From Chamaelirium japonicum (taxonomy: Eukaryota > Streptophyta > Magnoliopsida > Liliales > Melanthiaceae), in contig OX393553.1 of NCBI GenBank assembly GCA_947650365.1, forward strand, positions 34,474,353 to 34,538,352: a DNA stretch of 64,000 nt, written 5' to 3'. A program made the translations under genes and the position numbers. The notes beneath the pieces were generated by a model. It was given only the letters and a program-made list of their open reading frames with translations, ran no database searches and was not told the DNA's origin. The first letter of the stretch is position 1; every line of letters begins with the position of its first letter. Positions 37,100 to 47,646 of the stretch are shown one piece after another.

Positions 37100-38309
37100 G
37101 AAGAGCCAGCAAGCTAGTGCTAAGGCTAAATGGTTTGAAATTCTTTGCAGTGGCGAAAAAGGGCGCGGCTAACCGCGGTTAATGATGATCTCTGTAAAAC
37201 GGGACCGGGTTGCGTGAAGCGGGTAAAGGCGGAGGAAGAAGATTCCATCAGCAGTTAGTTATCCAGGTGGACTTCTTGAATCACGCTGCTGGTCCCACAA
37301 ACGTGATTCTCGGTCCTCTCTATTTGCAGCCATGAAATTAGTGGTGGCACCTGAATCTTTTAAATTTTGTTCTCTTCCCTGTTTACTCTCATCCCCGATC
37401 TCGAATAGGTCTTCATTGATATCAGTCCCATCGCCCTCTGACTCGATCGTCTCCTCCTTTTTCGATAAATCCCATGCGACTCTTCTATTCTTCCCCTCCT
37501 TCCTATCTTTTTTCTTTCTCCTCTCCTTGTCATTGTTCCTCCATCTTTTTTGTGTTGAAACCCTAAGCCGCCGGCTAGGGTGGTCGGGCAACCTCTTGCA
37601 CGACCAGCAAGGGCGGCGTAGACGGGAATCGCCGAAGGGGGCTGCAGGGGTGTGATCGGAATAAACAGGGGGGGGTTGAGATGGTGCTTACAAGTGGTGC
37701 ACGCCTCACGCTCGCTGGTAACCGTAGAGGGGGTCAGTCTGACACACACCTTTCCAAGATCCTTTGGGACTACTCCCCGATCTATTCTACACTCCACAAC
37801 TAGGGCTCATTGTAGACACACGAATTTCGTCTGACCCAGACCCGACTTACGTGTGCCAACGCAGATGCAAACCCGACGCGCGTTTCGACTCGGACCCGAC
37901 TTGCACGCACCAGTGCGGACCCGGACCCGATTCGCACCCAGCAAAAGAGGAGCGGACCCCATACTTAAGGGGGGCCGGCCCCCACTAGGGTCCGAACCCT
38001 ATGGGACCGGCCCCTACTAGGACCCGAACCCCATGGGGCCGGCTGGCCTTGCAAGGAAAAAAGAAAAGAAAAGAAAGAAAAGAAAAGGAAAGAAAAGAAA
38101 AGAAAGAAAAGAAAAGGAAAGAAAAGAAAAGGAAAGAGAAGAAAGAAAAGGAAAGAACTACCGCCATGCGCGGGGGGAGGTTGCGTATGACATCTGCTCA
38201 CCCGCGGATCTGCGCCGATCCCTCGATCCGACGCACAAGAAGAAGCGCCGGATCGCCATCGATTTCGTGTGCAAAATCCAGTCATAATTGCCCCGCCAGA
38301 AAATGAAAA
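37100..38309. other. ASY1 upstream region and GC-rich repeats
   Basis: No gene supported. 37780-38040 contains repeated CGGACCCGAC and GGGGCCGGCC-type words, several as inverted pairs. It is followed by an A/G microsatellite. Open frames in 37259-37834 have no domain. Confidence 0.5.
38056..38157. repeat. AAAAG microsatellite
   Basis: About 100 bp of irregular AAAAG, AAAG and AAAAGG units on the plus strand. Confidence 0.9.
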
Positions 38310-38464
38310 CAAATAAATGTTATTCCCCTCATCAATGGATGAATAAATCCCGGGTAATTATGAGGGAGATATTAAAAGGATTTAAAATTAAAACTTCCCA
38401 TATCTCTCTCCCCTCCCCTTTGCCTATAAATAGAGGGGGTGGGGGAAGGTTCAAGAGGTCGAAG

Positions 38465-39535
38465 ATCGCAAGACGAAGTGCGGGAGCTCTGCAGAAGAGG
38501 AGACTTCTTCATCGACCCAAGGCTTCACGAGGCACGGGCAAGCCTGTCCCTTCGGGATCGGCTTAGTCCATTAAAAGCCCTCATCGACGTGAAGACCCTT
38601 GCACACGAAGATCAAGACTTCGACTCCGTGCACGAAGAAGAAAGCTCGGAGAAGAAGACCCTTCGACTCCGAAGACGCCAGAAGCAAAGGCCGGAGAAGA
38701 AGAACGGAGCGGCACTACCCCGTCGTCTCCAACAAGCCTTCGACTCCGATCAAGCTCAAAAGCCCGGAGAAAAAGAACGAAGCGGCGCTACACCCGTCAT
38801 CTTCAACAAAGCCTTCAACTCCGATTACGCCAAATACGCCCGGAGAAGAAGCCGACGCCACAACCGTCGCCAGGTCGAAGAAATCGCAAGACGAAGTGTG
38901 GGAGCTCTGCAGAAGAGGAGACTTCTTCATCGACCCAAGGCTTCACGAGGCACGGGAGCCTGTCCCTTCGGGATCGGCTTAGTCCATTAAAAGCCCTCAT
39001 CGACGTGAAGACCCTTGCACACGAAGATCAAGACTTCGACTCCGTGCACGAAGAAGAAAGCTCGGAGAAGAAGACCCTTCGACTCCGAAGACGCCAGAAG
39101 CAAAGGCCGGAGAAGAAGAACGGAGCGGCACTACCCCGTCGTCTCCAACAAGCCTTCGACTCCGATCAAGCTCAAAAGCCCGGAGAAAAAGAACGAAGCG
39201 GCGCTACACCCGTCATCTTCAACAAAGCCTTCAACTCCGATTACGCCAAATACGCCCGGAGAAGAAGCCGACGCCACAACCGTCGCCAGGTCGAAGAAAT
39301 CGCAAGACGAAGTACGGGAGCTCTGCAGAAGAGGAGACTTCTTCATCAACCCAAGGCTTCACGAGGCACGGGCAAGCCTGTCCCTTCGGGATCGGCTTAG
39401 TCCATTAAAAGCCCTCATCGACGTGAAGACCCTTGCACACGAAGATCAAGACTTCGACTCCGTGCACGAAGAAGAAAGCTCGGAGAAGAAGACCCTTCGA
39501 CTCCGAAGACGCCAGAAGCAAAGGCCGGAGAAGAA
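38465..39535 (+). repeat. 416-418-bp tandem repeat, about 2.6 copies
   Basis: Units start at 38465, 38883 and 39299 (ATCGCAAGACGAAGT). Units 1 and 2 are almost identical; unit 3 diverges after about 39535. Because 418 and 416 are not multiples of three, the same peptide text appears in rotating frames; long stop-free frames run through all plus frames. Encoded peptides are Lys/Arg/Ser-rich with no domain, so these frames are not called genes. Confidence 0.88.
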
Positions 39536-39690
39536 GCTCGGAGCGACACTACCCCATCGGCTCCAACAAATCCTCGACCCCGATCAAGCTCCAAAGCCCG
39601 GAGGAGAGAAACGAAGCGTCATCACCCGTCGCCTTCGATAAACGTCTGCGCCATCCACGAAGAAGAAAGCCTGGAGCAGACCGCCCGAAG

Positions 39691-39782
39691 CGTCGCTACC
39701 CCCGCCGTCTTCATCAACAAAAGCCGACGCTACAACCGTCGCTACCCCCGCCGTCTTCATCAACAAAAGCCGACGCTACAAC
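39691..39782 (+). repeat. 46-bp tandem duplication
   Basis: Two identical units beginning CGTCGCTACCCCCGCCGTCT at 39691 and 39737, directly downstream of the 417-bp array. Confidence 0.85.
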
Positions 39783-40639
39783 CGTCGCACGAAGATCGGT
39801 GCTACCCCCACTATCTTCGAAAGCATTCTTCGACTCCGATCACGCCAAGGAAGCCCGGAGAAGAAGAGAAGTCCAGCCGATACCCAAACCGTCGAAGCAC
39901 CGGAGAAGTAGCCCACGTTGTTCGAAGAAGAAGACCGAGTTGACGCTGAAGATAAAGTCTACGCAAGAAGCCAAAGCAAAGCCCCAGTAAAGCCCGCGCT
40001 AAAGCAACGCATGTGCCAAAGCCAAGCGACTACGCCGGCCACGAGCAAAAGCACCGCACGTTCTAGCCGAAACGACGCGAAGTCCGGAAGAACGAAAGCA
40101 TCGCAAGTCTCTCCCGGCTACGTCCAAGCGCAAGCGCCGAAGCAAAGCAAAAGCCAGAGCCACGCCGGAGCCAAGCCAAAGCCAAAAAGCCAAAGCCAAA
40201 GCCGACGTCAAAAGCACAATCGACGCCGCGAACCAACGATCAAGGACGCCGAGGTCAAGCAAGGAGCGAGGAAGACACAAAGACCGAGGAACGAAGCTGA
40301 AGACCCCCTAGCCGAGGAAGCGCGAAGCACGGAAGGGACCAAAGAAACGGCGGACATTCCTTAGCCTCTCAAAAACCCTCACCTTGTAAAAACGAATGTC
40401 CTGGGCAACCCCTTCAGAGCTCTCGCACGAACACCACATGGAGACGCGGATCAAAGGGATCCTCCAGAAGATCTTTCCCACAATCCCCTGATCAACACTC
40501 GCCGCAACCCGGACTCGCCACACCCGAGCTACCCGGGTCCCGGCTACACTTGTAATCTGGTTTTGCACAATAAAGACGACCCGTACCTTTTCTGCGCATA
40601 CACTCATTCAATTACCCCTCCAAAAGTCCTAAGCATCGG

Positions 40640-42849
40640 ACTTCTATCATTATCATCATCTAGATCGAGATCATGCTACGTTCTATACGATTATGTAAAC
40701 TATCATCCAAGCAATTAAAAGCGCATGCATATAACCTATGGATTACTAGAAGTTACCTCTAAGGACTTATAAATATCTTTGGAGAAGATCCAAGGTTAAT
40801 GGTTGATGATAAATATGGACGCGCTTGAAGATCTCATCTTCAAGCTACTTACGTACCATTTTGCGAGGAATCAAGCCTTTGTAGTCCGTTGATTTGGATC
40901 TCGCATCTTTTGCATAATAACTCCTATCCAGTAACCTCGGTAAGCACATGTGGACTTGTGGAGTCTCATCTTTCATCTTCATCATCTCGATGACGCTCGA
41001 AGAAGATGAAAATGACGAACAAGTTGGTATGAGGGATGAACTCTTCTTCTTCTCTTTCTCTTACTCTCTTTTTCTCTTCCTTTTATTCTTCTTCTCTTTC
41101 GCATGGCCCCAATATTTTTGGTTTTTTGGTCCGAGGTCGTGGCGAAAGCGTGTTTTGCCACCCAAAAGATAGCGTAGAAATTATGATTCTGACTATCCGA
41201 CAAAAGTCAAGATATAAAATTTTTTGTGTCGGATCAAAACCAAATTTGCACCATAGCTATATAATAGTTAATTATGAATTATCATGGTCTTAGAAAAAGA
41301 AATTATAATGGCTATCATTATCTATGAATTATTAGAAGTTTACCTCTTAGGACTTATAGATGTCTAAGGTTGTAGATCCAATGAAGACGAAGGTTGAAAG
41401 TGAAGTTGCGATCTCGTTACCGTCTTGATTTAACGCATATCTCATGCATACGAGCCGCGATGGTAGACTTGTGGGAGTCTTCTCCTTCTCCTAGATCATC
41501 TCAAAGAACGCTCAATAAAGATGAACGAATCCGTCATGTGGAAGTCCGAAGGGGAGGAAGACCTTTCTTCCTTCTCTTCTTCCATCTCTTCTTCCTTCTC
41601 TCTTTTTTTTCTTCTCTTTCTTTCCTTCTCTTCTCTCTTTACTGAACCTCTCAAGAAGAGACGGGGGCATGGTTTTGGCTTGGGATCAGGACCAAAGGAG
41701 GCAGCTATGGTTTGTTTTATGTCAGAATCTCTAGGGGGTTTCCTATTATGAATTGATAGAGATCTCTTGAATCTCTTCCCTCATAACTTCCTATGGATGT
41801 TACTATATGAGGATTTTGGATAAGGTTTATCCCTTGGCCGAAATTCTCATAGGTAGCACCTATAGAGGGTGGCCAACATCACCCAAGTTGCACCAACAAG
41901 TTCTGGCACCCATTTAAGTCGAGAAAGGCTTGTGCACTTGTTAGCCTGATTTGACTATGGTCAAACTCTAACTTGCGCCATGGCTTCTCCTAGTCCAACT
42001 AGGCAACCAATAAGAGAAAATAATTAATTATATGTAAACATCCACCATAAATAATTACAATAAATACCCCTACACTCAGGGATCTCCTTAGTCCACCAAG
42101 ATGTCGACCAAAGAGGAAAACAGAGTCGCATTCCATCCCGGGTCACTTATGCCACCTCCTACATTTCAGGAAAGTCATTAAAGTCCATTTAACTAGGCTC
42201 TAATGACTTCTCCTAGAATGTCCAAGATCCAACTTAGTCGGTAAGGACACGTATGCTTTTCCGAAAAAAGTCAACCCAGCCAACTTAGTCAAGACCCAAT
42301 GATCCTAGGAAACCATGTGGGTGCAAAAATTGTACCGGACCGAACCATATGCACGTGGACCCACGCAATGGCCCAAGAAAGCAAGCTTAGGCCCATGAAC
42401 CACTTTACAGGGCCCGCAAATCAAGCCCCCTCATATTGGGTCTGGACAACAACCCAATAGGGACCCATCGAGAAGGCCCATGACCAGTACCACCTCAGCA
42501 CTATTACATCGTCACTATTATATCAGCACATACTTCAGTTATAAAAGAACCCCTATAGCCTACATAAAAGGGGTTGATGGATTGATCAAACGATGAGAGG
42601 ATTCAAGAGCCAAAGTACTCTTCTTGTTCTCTTCTACTTACTTTGTGAATCCCTGATTGTAAGAAGCTTCTCTTGGTCTATCGAAAGAATGCTTACCCCA
42701 TCTTTTTATATCCGTTATAGTGCAAATCAGGTGGCACATCTCACCTGGAGATATAGGTCGTAAGACCGAACTTCGACAACAACTCCTTATGCCATCTCTC
42801 TCTACTCCCTAATCTCTATCCACATAACATACAAACCATACACATCAAT
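40640..42849. other. Repeat-derived region with a diverged tandem duplication
   Basis: About 40690-41120 and 41300-41650 share ordered blocks (ATTACTAGAAGTTACCTCT against ATTATTAGAAGTTTACCTCT; GTGGACTTGTGGAGTCT against GTAGACTTGTGGGAGTCT; each followed by a pyrimidine-rich stretch) at a spacing of about 600 bp. From 42540 to 42800 there is LTR-like sequence with ATAAAAG-type boxes. No coding potential beyond Phe/Ser-rich frames in CTT tracts. Confidence 0.5.
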
Positions 42850-44047
42850 CAAGAATTATAGGGTGAGGTCTCTGATCAAGACGGCACATAAATTTCCTGT
42901 ACAAATCCTAGAGATCACACATGACTAACTTCCACACAACAATATCTATATCTTTATTCCACGAGCCTGGGACCCACCAGGTGGGTCCTACTGAGGAACC
43001 CTAGTCAAACTAGGTTTCCTTCATGCAAGGGCCCTAGAAAGGAACCGCTTAGGTAAACTTAAGCTATAACTCATGACCCACTTGCTCTTGGGTTTATCGA
43101 TCTCCATGGTGTTACCCACTATCAGTAAACCATAACGACACTGAATCAGGTTCGCTAGCTGTTGGTTGTGGCTAGGAGTTAGAATCTTTGAGACCTTGAT
43201 AACCTTGGCTCTCACTAGTACCATGGCCTAGTCCATACCAGTGAACAGTGTCTACAACCACTACTAAGACACTATTATACTCCAAGGCTATTAGTACTTA
43301 TGTGAGTACCCTTTACCTTAGTATACTGCACTTAAACCCTTCCAATCTGGTGTCCGTGAAACTAACTGAGGTCAGTACCGACTGTCCCTCTCAAATCAGT
43401 TTACCTACTTGAGTCCTAACTTCTTAAAGCTTTGTGATCACCATCGCAATATGAGTACGGTTGACCAGTCTTAGTGATCAATCATTCGTGAGAGTCACTC
43501 AATGAGACACCTAGTTTCCCTAAAGGAATATGGAATTCCTATAGACTGCTTGCGTTTGCGATAGACCATACTATTTGGCATGTTAAAGTGGTGAAAATAA
43601 ACTAAGAGTTCATAACACATTCTAGGATTATGGTTCTAGTCAACTAGCAGTAGAGGTCCTATGGTCTTGAGTGACAGTTGTTAAGATCGGTTTTCTCTCT
43701 TAATTTTATTCGATGCATTCCGATTATATCAACACTATATAACTTGGTATCTTATACTGATGGTCGAGATAGATCAACCAGCTCTCCTACGGAGAAGGTC
43801 AGTGTGTCACAGTCTTGCAAGCTAGGTGTCTAGTCTAGCAACCGACTGCACGTGAACCTAGATGAGTGTGTACGGTGACTCATATATCCTATATACGAAT
43901 CTCATCCACATACCTGAGTCACCTCGACTACACTAATTTGGACTAGTGGATTTATGCATCTCATGTACTATGGTATGTGAGTATCAGTGATGTCATAATC
44001 AAATGTCATTATTGTTGGAATTGTCATGTAGAACACATTAATCCCAA
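42850..44047 (-). mobile_element. LTR-like sequence ending at a Gypsy breakpoint
   Basis: Reading the minus strand from 44047, the sequence begins TGTTGGGATTAATGTGTTCT, a typical plant LTR start. Immediately beyond 44047 lies the reverse transcriptase edge of a Gypsy element on the same strand. The other end was not fixed and no target duplication was found, so it may be a solo LTR or a truncated one. Confidence 0.4.
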
Positions 44048-45779
44048 CATGGGTATCAGTAGGGTTGGATACTTACCGGCAAGGTTCCTTCAATGAGAGG
44101 GATTCAATGGTCTTGTGTCCCCACTAGAAAGGAGATATGTGGGTTCTTCGAACACGTCATCAAACTCTCGGAGGAGCTCATTAAATCTGATATCCTCGAT
44201 CTCTTGATGAGGAAGTAATGGAAATGTGGAAGAGTTGGAGGAGGATGACACGGTCCCTTTGCCTTACCACCTTCTTCACCGTGTCACCCTCTACCATCAA
44301 AATCTCCCGGGAGGAAACTCCCTTGAGGCGGTATATTCCCCCCCCCCCCTATCGAGAACTTCATCCATAATTCGAAGAAGTCCCAGAGGATTATACTCAA
44401 AGTCCATAGCCATTGGGCTCCTAGGACTAAGTCATCGCCACCCAGGAGAAGTGTGAAGAACTCCGCGGTGATCCCCACACCTTGTACCTTCAGGGTGCAT
44501 GACATGTGGCCACCTCTCTATGCTAGAGATCCTCTCGCCATTGCCCACCATAACCTCCAGCGGTTCTTCCTCCTGGACCCGCACCCCTATAACATCTTGG
44601 CAAGTGCGAGATCAAGGAAGTTATGTGTGCTCCGATGGTCTAGGGTACCGGACACTCGCATCGTTTGTGTGTCCATCGTACCTGATAATGCATGAAGGGA
44701 GATCTTCGGTGATGGATTGTCATCAATGGTCAACGAATATTCTGCGAGCCTCACTTTCGCGGTCGGTGAGCCGTTCTCCGCTTCCTCAGGTCATGAGACC
44801 TCCATCAAGAATAACCTCTGGGTTTTGCAACGGTGGCCTCGGGTGAACTTCTCATCATAGTTGAAACAAAGGACACGGTCATATCTCTCCTTCATCTGCT
44901 CGGGAGTGAGTTGGGTGGTTGGTATTCCTACCGGCTTGGGAAGAAGGCCTCCCCCTACTCCGCCCCCTTGGGTGGACCTCCATTGTAGGTCCCCAGCCCT
45001 TTGGGGTTGTTGAGCCTTATCTGAGCTCTGATCTTCTCCTCTTGGAGGCACGCCAGTCTAATTAAAATTGACAGGGAAGAGGGCTTAAACATTTTGACCT
45101 CCAAGCAGATCTCATCCTTTAACCCACCTACGAAGCAGCTTATCATGAAGGGTTCGCTTAATCCCTCCGTTCAGTTGGTCAGGGCTTCGAAATGTGTTTG
45201 ATATTCTTGGACGGAGGAGTTTTGGCAAAGTTTGGCTAGCATTACCGTAGGGTCTTCGAACTCGGAGGGCCCGAATCGTGCCTCCAAAGCTTAGGTGAAG
45301 TTTGGCCACCCCGTTAGGGCGCCTAACCTCTCCATCCACTGCTACCATTGGAGAGCACTCCCTTCCATGTGAAAGGAGGCAAGTGGCAGTTAGAGCCCTG
45401 GCAGGGTTTGGTGGTAGGCGAAGAACTGTTCTGTCCGGTACTTCCCAGCCGACGGGATCCCCCTCGTCGAAACTTGGAAAGTCCAAACGAACAGTGCGAG
45501 ACTGGATCCCCGCACCTCCTCCGACGACTTGAGGGTCCGTTGTCAAGTGGACAGAGTATTCTCCGGCTTGCTCGCTTCTCTCCTGGTGCTATCCTTGCGA
45601 GAGTTGGTCGAACTTCGTATTCATCGTGGTAAGCTTGTGGTTGAGTTCAGCCAGGGCTTGTGTCTGGCGGGCAGCAACTTCTTGAAAAGTGGCGAGGGCT
45701 TGCCCCTGCTAGTTCGAGGTTTCTCGTAGGAGAGAAACGGCCTCATCCAGCTTAGCATTTCGTGTTCCTTCAGCCATAC
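44048..45779 (-). pseudogene. Ty3/Gypsy gag-to-RT edge, heavily decayed
   Basis: Begins MAEGTRNAKLDEAVSLL at 45779. Then RLDFPSFDEGDPVGW, LEARFGPSEFEDP, a zinc knuckle whose second Cys is changed (CFNYDEKFTRGHRC), and finally LLREFDDVFEEPT just before the RT palm, ending at about 44048 in a recognisable PYRYPHV-region remnant. Many stops and frameshifts. Protease is unrecognisable and RT, RNase H and integrase are missing; the element is cut by the LTR-like sequence at 42850-44047. Confidence 0.82.
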
Positions 45780-45791
45780 TAGAGCCAGTCT

Positions 45792-45804
45792 GGCTTTGAT
45801 ACCA
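45792..45804 (-). promoter_or_regulatory. Gypsy primer binding site
   Basis: On the minus strand TGGTATCAAAGCC, a one-base variant of the plant initiator-tRNA-Met site, about 13 bp before the gag ATG. It is separated by two bases from the presumed LTR end at 45807. Confidence 0.75.
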
Positions 45805-45806
45805 GT

Positions 45807-46390
45807 TGATACGTGCATCGCTGGTGACGCGGTATCATTACACGTAGCTCCGGTGAAGTTGCCGGCCACTTGCAAGAGAAGGGAAGAAGAAGGCTCTTTC
45901 AAGGGAGCCAAGACCTCCAAAAAAACAAAGCAAGAGAGAGATTGCAATATTTTTCATAGCTTCAAAGAATCCCAACCTGGGTACATGTAGTCTGCATGCA
46001 CTACACTCCATGCTCGGGACTCCAAACCGACAACAACCCATCTTACGTAAACAAGTACTCCCTATATCAAAACACTTCCCAAAACAAACCCAAAACATGC
46101 CTTCAGAGCAAAACACCAACAACTAATGATGATAAGCATTTCAGGCAGAGTTAACCCAAAATGGCCCCAACAATGTGATGCTCATTCACGCATCACATGT
46201 AAAGACCAGACAACATAAATCAAAAATAAACAAATGAAAGGAGGAAGGAGATCGAGGCTTACACCAGTACGCTACGGATCGAAGCGAGGAGGATGAAAAC
46301 AAGGAGCGATGGAGATCGGCACGGTGGAGTGACCTAGGTTTGACCATGAGGGGTGTGTTATCGTCATGAAGAAAAGTGAACTTATATTTG
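45807..46390 (-). repeat. Presumed 5' LTR/leader of the Gypsy element
   Basis: Sequence upstream of the primer binding site on the element strand. The inner edge (CA on the element strand) is clear; the outer edge is only estimated because no second LTR is present. Confidence 0.4.
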
Positions 46391-46408
46391 TATCAGCAAG
46401 GCATTTTG

Positions 46409-46904
46409 TAGGGGTGGGACTTGAGCGGGTCTGATCTGAACCCGACCCGAACTATGGACAAGCATGGGCAAAATTGGTTAAAAACTTGGACTGGTTTGGA
46501 TAAAAAATGATCAATCCGATTTCAATTTGGACGGATTGGACCCCGTCTTTCCCAACCCGAGGAACCCGAGTAGGCAAGTACAAAGGCATACATGTTTGTA
46601 GGGTGGTTGTTGTTCATCCATCACCAAAACAATTTGAGAGAGAGAGAGAGAGAGTGGTGTTGGCTGATTTTATTTTTTTTGTGGTGGTGGTTATTGTTAG
46701 TTAATAGAATACTTCACTTCTTTTTGTTTGGTTTTAAGAGATCAATTATTTCTATTTCTTGTAATTAAATTAAATCCAACCACCCTGTCCATTTTTTTGG
46801 CAAATTGGGCAACCCCAAGCAACCTAACATGGCAAGTACGAGTTGGGCTTCCACGAGCAAAACCAGAGGTGTGTAGGTCCGGTTGGGCATGGGTCCCACC
46901 CCTA
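46409..46904. mobile_element. Non-autonomous hAT element
   Basis: 496 bp with perfect 12-bp inverted termini TAGGGGTGGGAC and GTCCCACCCCTA. Flanks GCATTTTG (46401-46408) and GCATCTTG (46905-46912) form an 8-bp target duplication with one mismatch. Contains a GA microsatellite at 46636-46654 and no transposase. Confidence 0.85.
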
Positions 46905-46912
46905 GCATCTTG

Positions 46913-47646
46913 ACAGTCCAATAATATGTTAGATGAAATCTCTCTGAGTTGTTGATGCATTTGACAAGTACCAATTCTAGTGCATTGAACTCATCCCCTT
47001 CTGTTACGAGCGCATCCAATGGTTCAGAATCTTCAGATGAGGGAGTAAAGTTCAACCACATTAAAGAGAGTGAGCAAAATCCTGGAAATATGTTATAAAA
47101 AAGATTAGGAGACTTAGCCTTAATTCTTTTTAGCATATGTTACATTAGCTAAAATATATATTTGTTTTTAGAAAGAGTATGTATTCGTCGGGAGGGACTT
47201 GAGTTATATTTTAAAATTAACGTGTTCTGCAACTAAAAGTCATATCTCAAGAATGACTTATATCAATTTTTTTTTTTTATTTTCTTAAGTTAGCACGTAC
47301 GATGCATTAATTTTCAATCCTTCAAAGGCTTCCCATGACTTGACAGTTGCCACACCACCACTACTAACATCCCATTAGTCGACATTGCTACATCGCACCT
47401 GTCACCTGAGTTACATTGCTTCTGATCTTTTGTTTATGTGGCACCTAGGAGTCCCAAGAATAGAGAAAGATCCTAAGGAGCCCGTTTGGAGATGCTCTTA
47501 TGCCCCCAAAGAACACAACCTAAAACCATTGCTTTTACTCTGAGCCTTCTCGCTCGCCGGCATTTTGTGTTCACCCACCGAAACCCTTCTCGCTCGCCGG
47601 AGCTTTCCTCCCTCCTTGCCCTGGCAGTTCCTCTCTCCATGACCGC
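46913..47646. other. Upstream region of the PPR gene
   Basis: AT-rich intergenic DNA becoming C-rich from about 47540. No exon or clear TATA box was recognised. A GCTCGCCGG word is repeated at about 47553 and 47590 in the presumed 5' UTR. Confidence 0.45.

Larger units (their letters stand above)
38310..40610 (+). mobile_element. Probable solo LTR (Gypsy-like), with internal tandem repeats
   Basis: A promoter-like TATAAATAG at 38425-38433 and a poly(A) signal AATAAA at 40569-40574 bracket a GC-rich transcribed-looking stretch, an LTR-like arrangement (U3 TATA, R, short U5). No second copy occurs in the window and no target duplication could be fixed, so the exact ends (about 38310 and 40610) and class are inference. 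The centre is built of 416-418-bp tandem units and a 46-bp duplication. Confidence 0.45.

Noticed and set aside
38439-40364. Several long Arg/Lys/Ser-rich open frames (up to 208 codons)
   Set aside because: The same sequence is read in different frames in successive tandem units, with no domain and no start context; treated as repeat.
44048-44062. TGGGTATCAGTAGGG after an LTR-like end, resembling a plus-strand primer binding site
   Set aside because: On the minus strand this stretch is the PYRYPHV region of the Gypsy reverse transcriptase, which explains the resemblance better.
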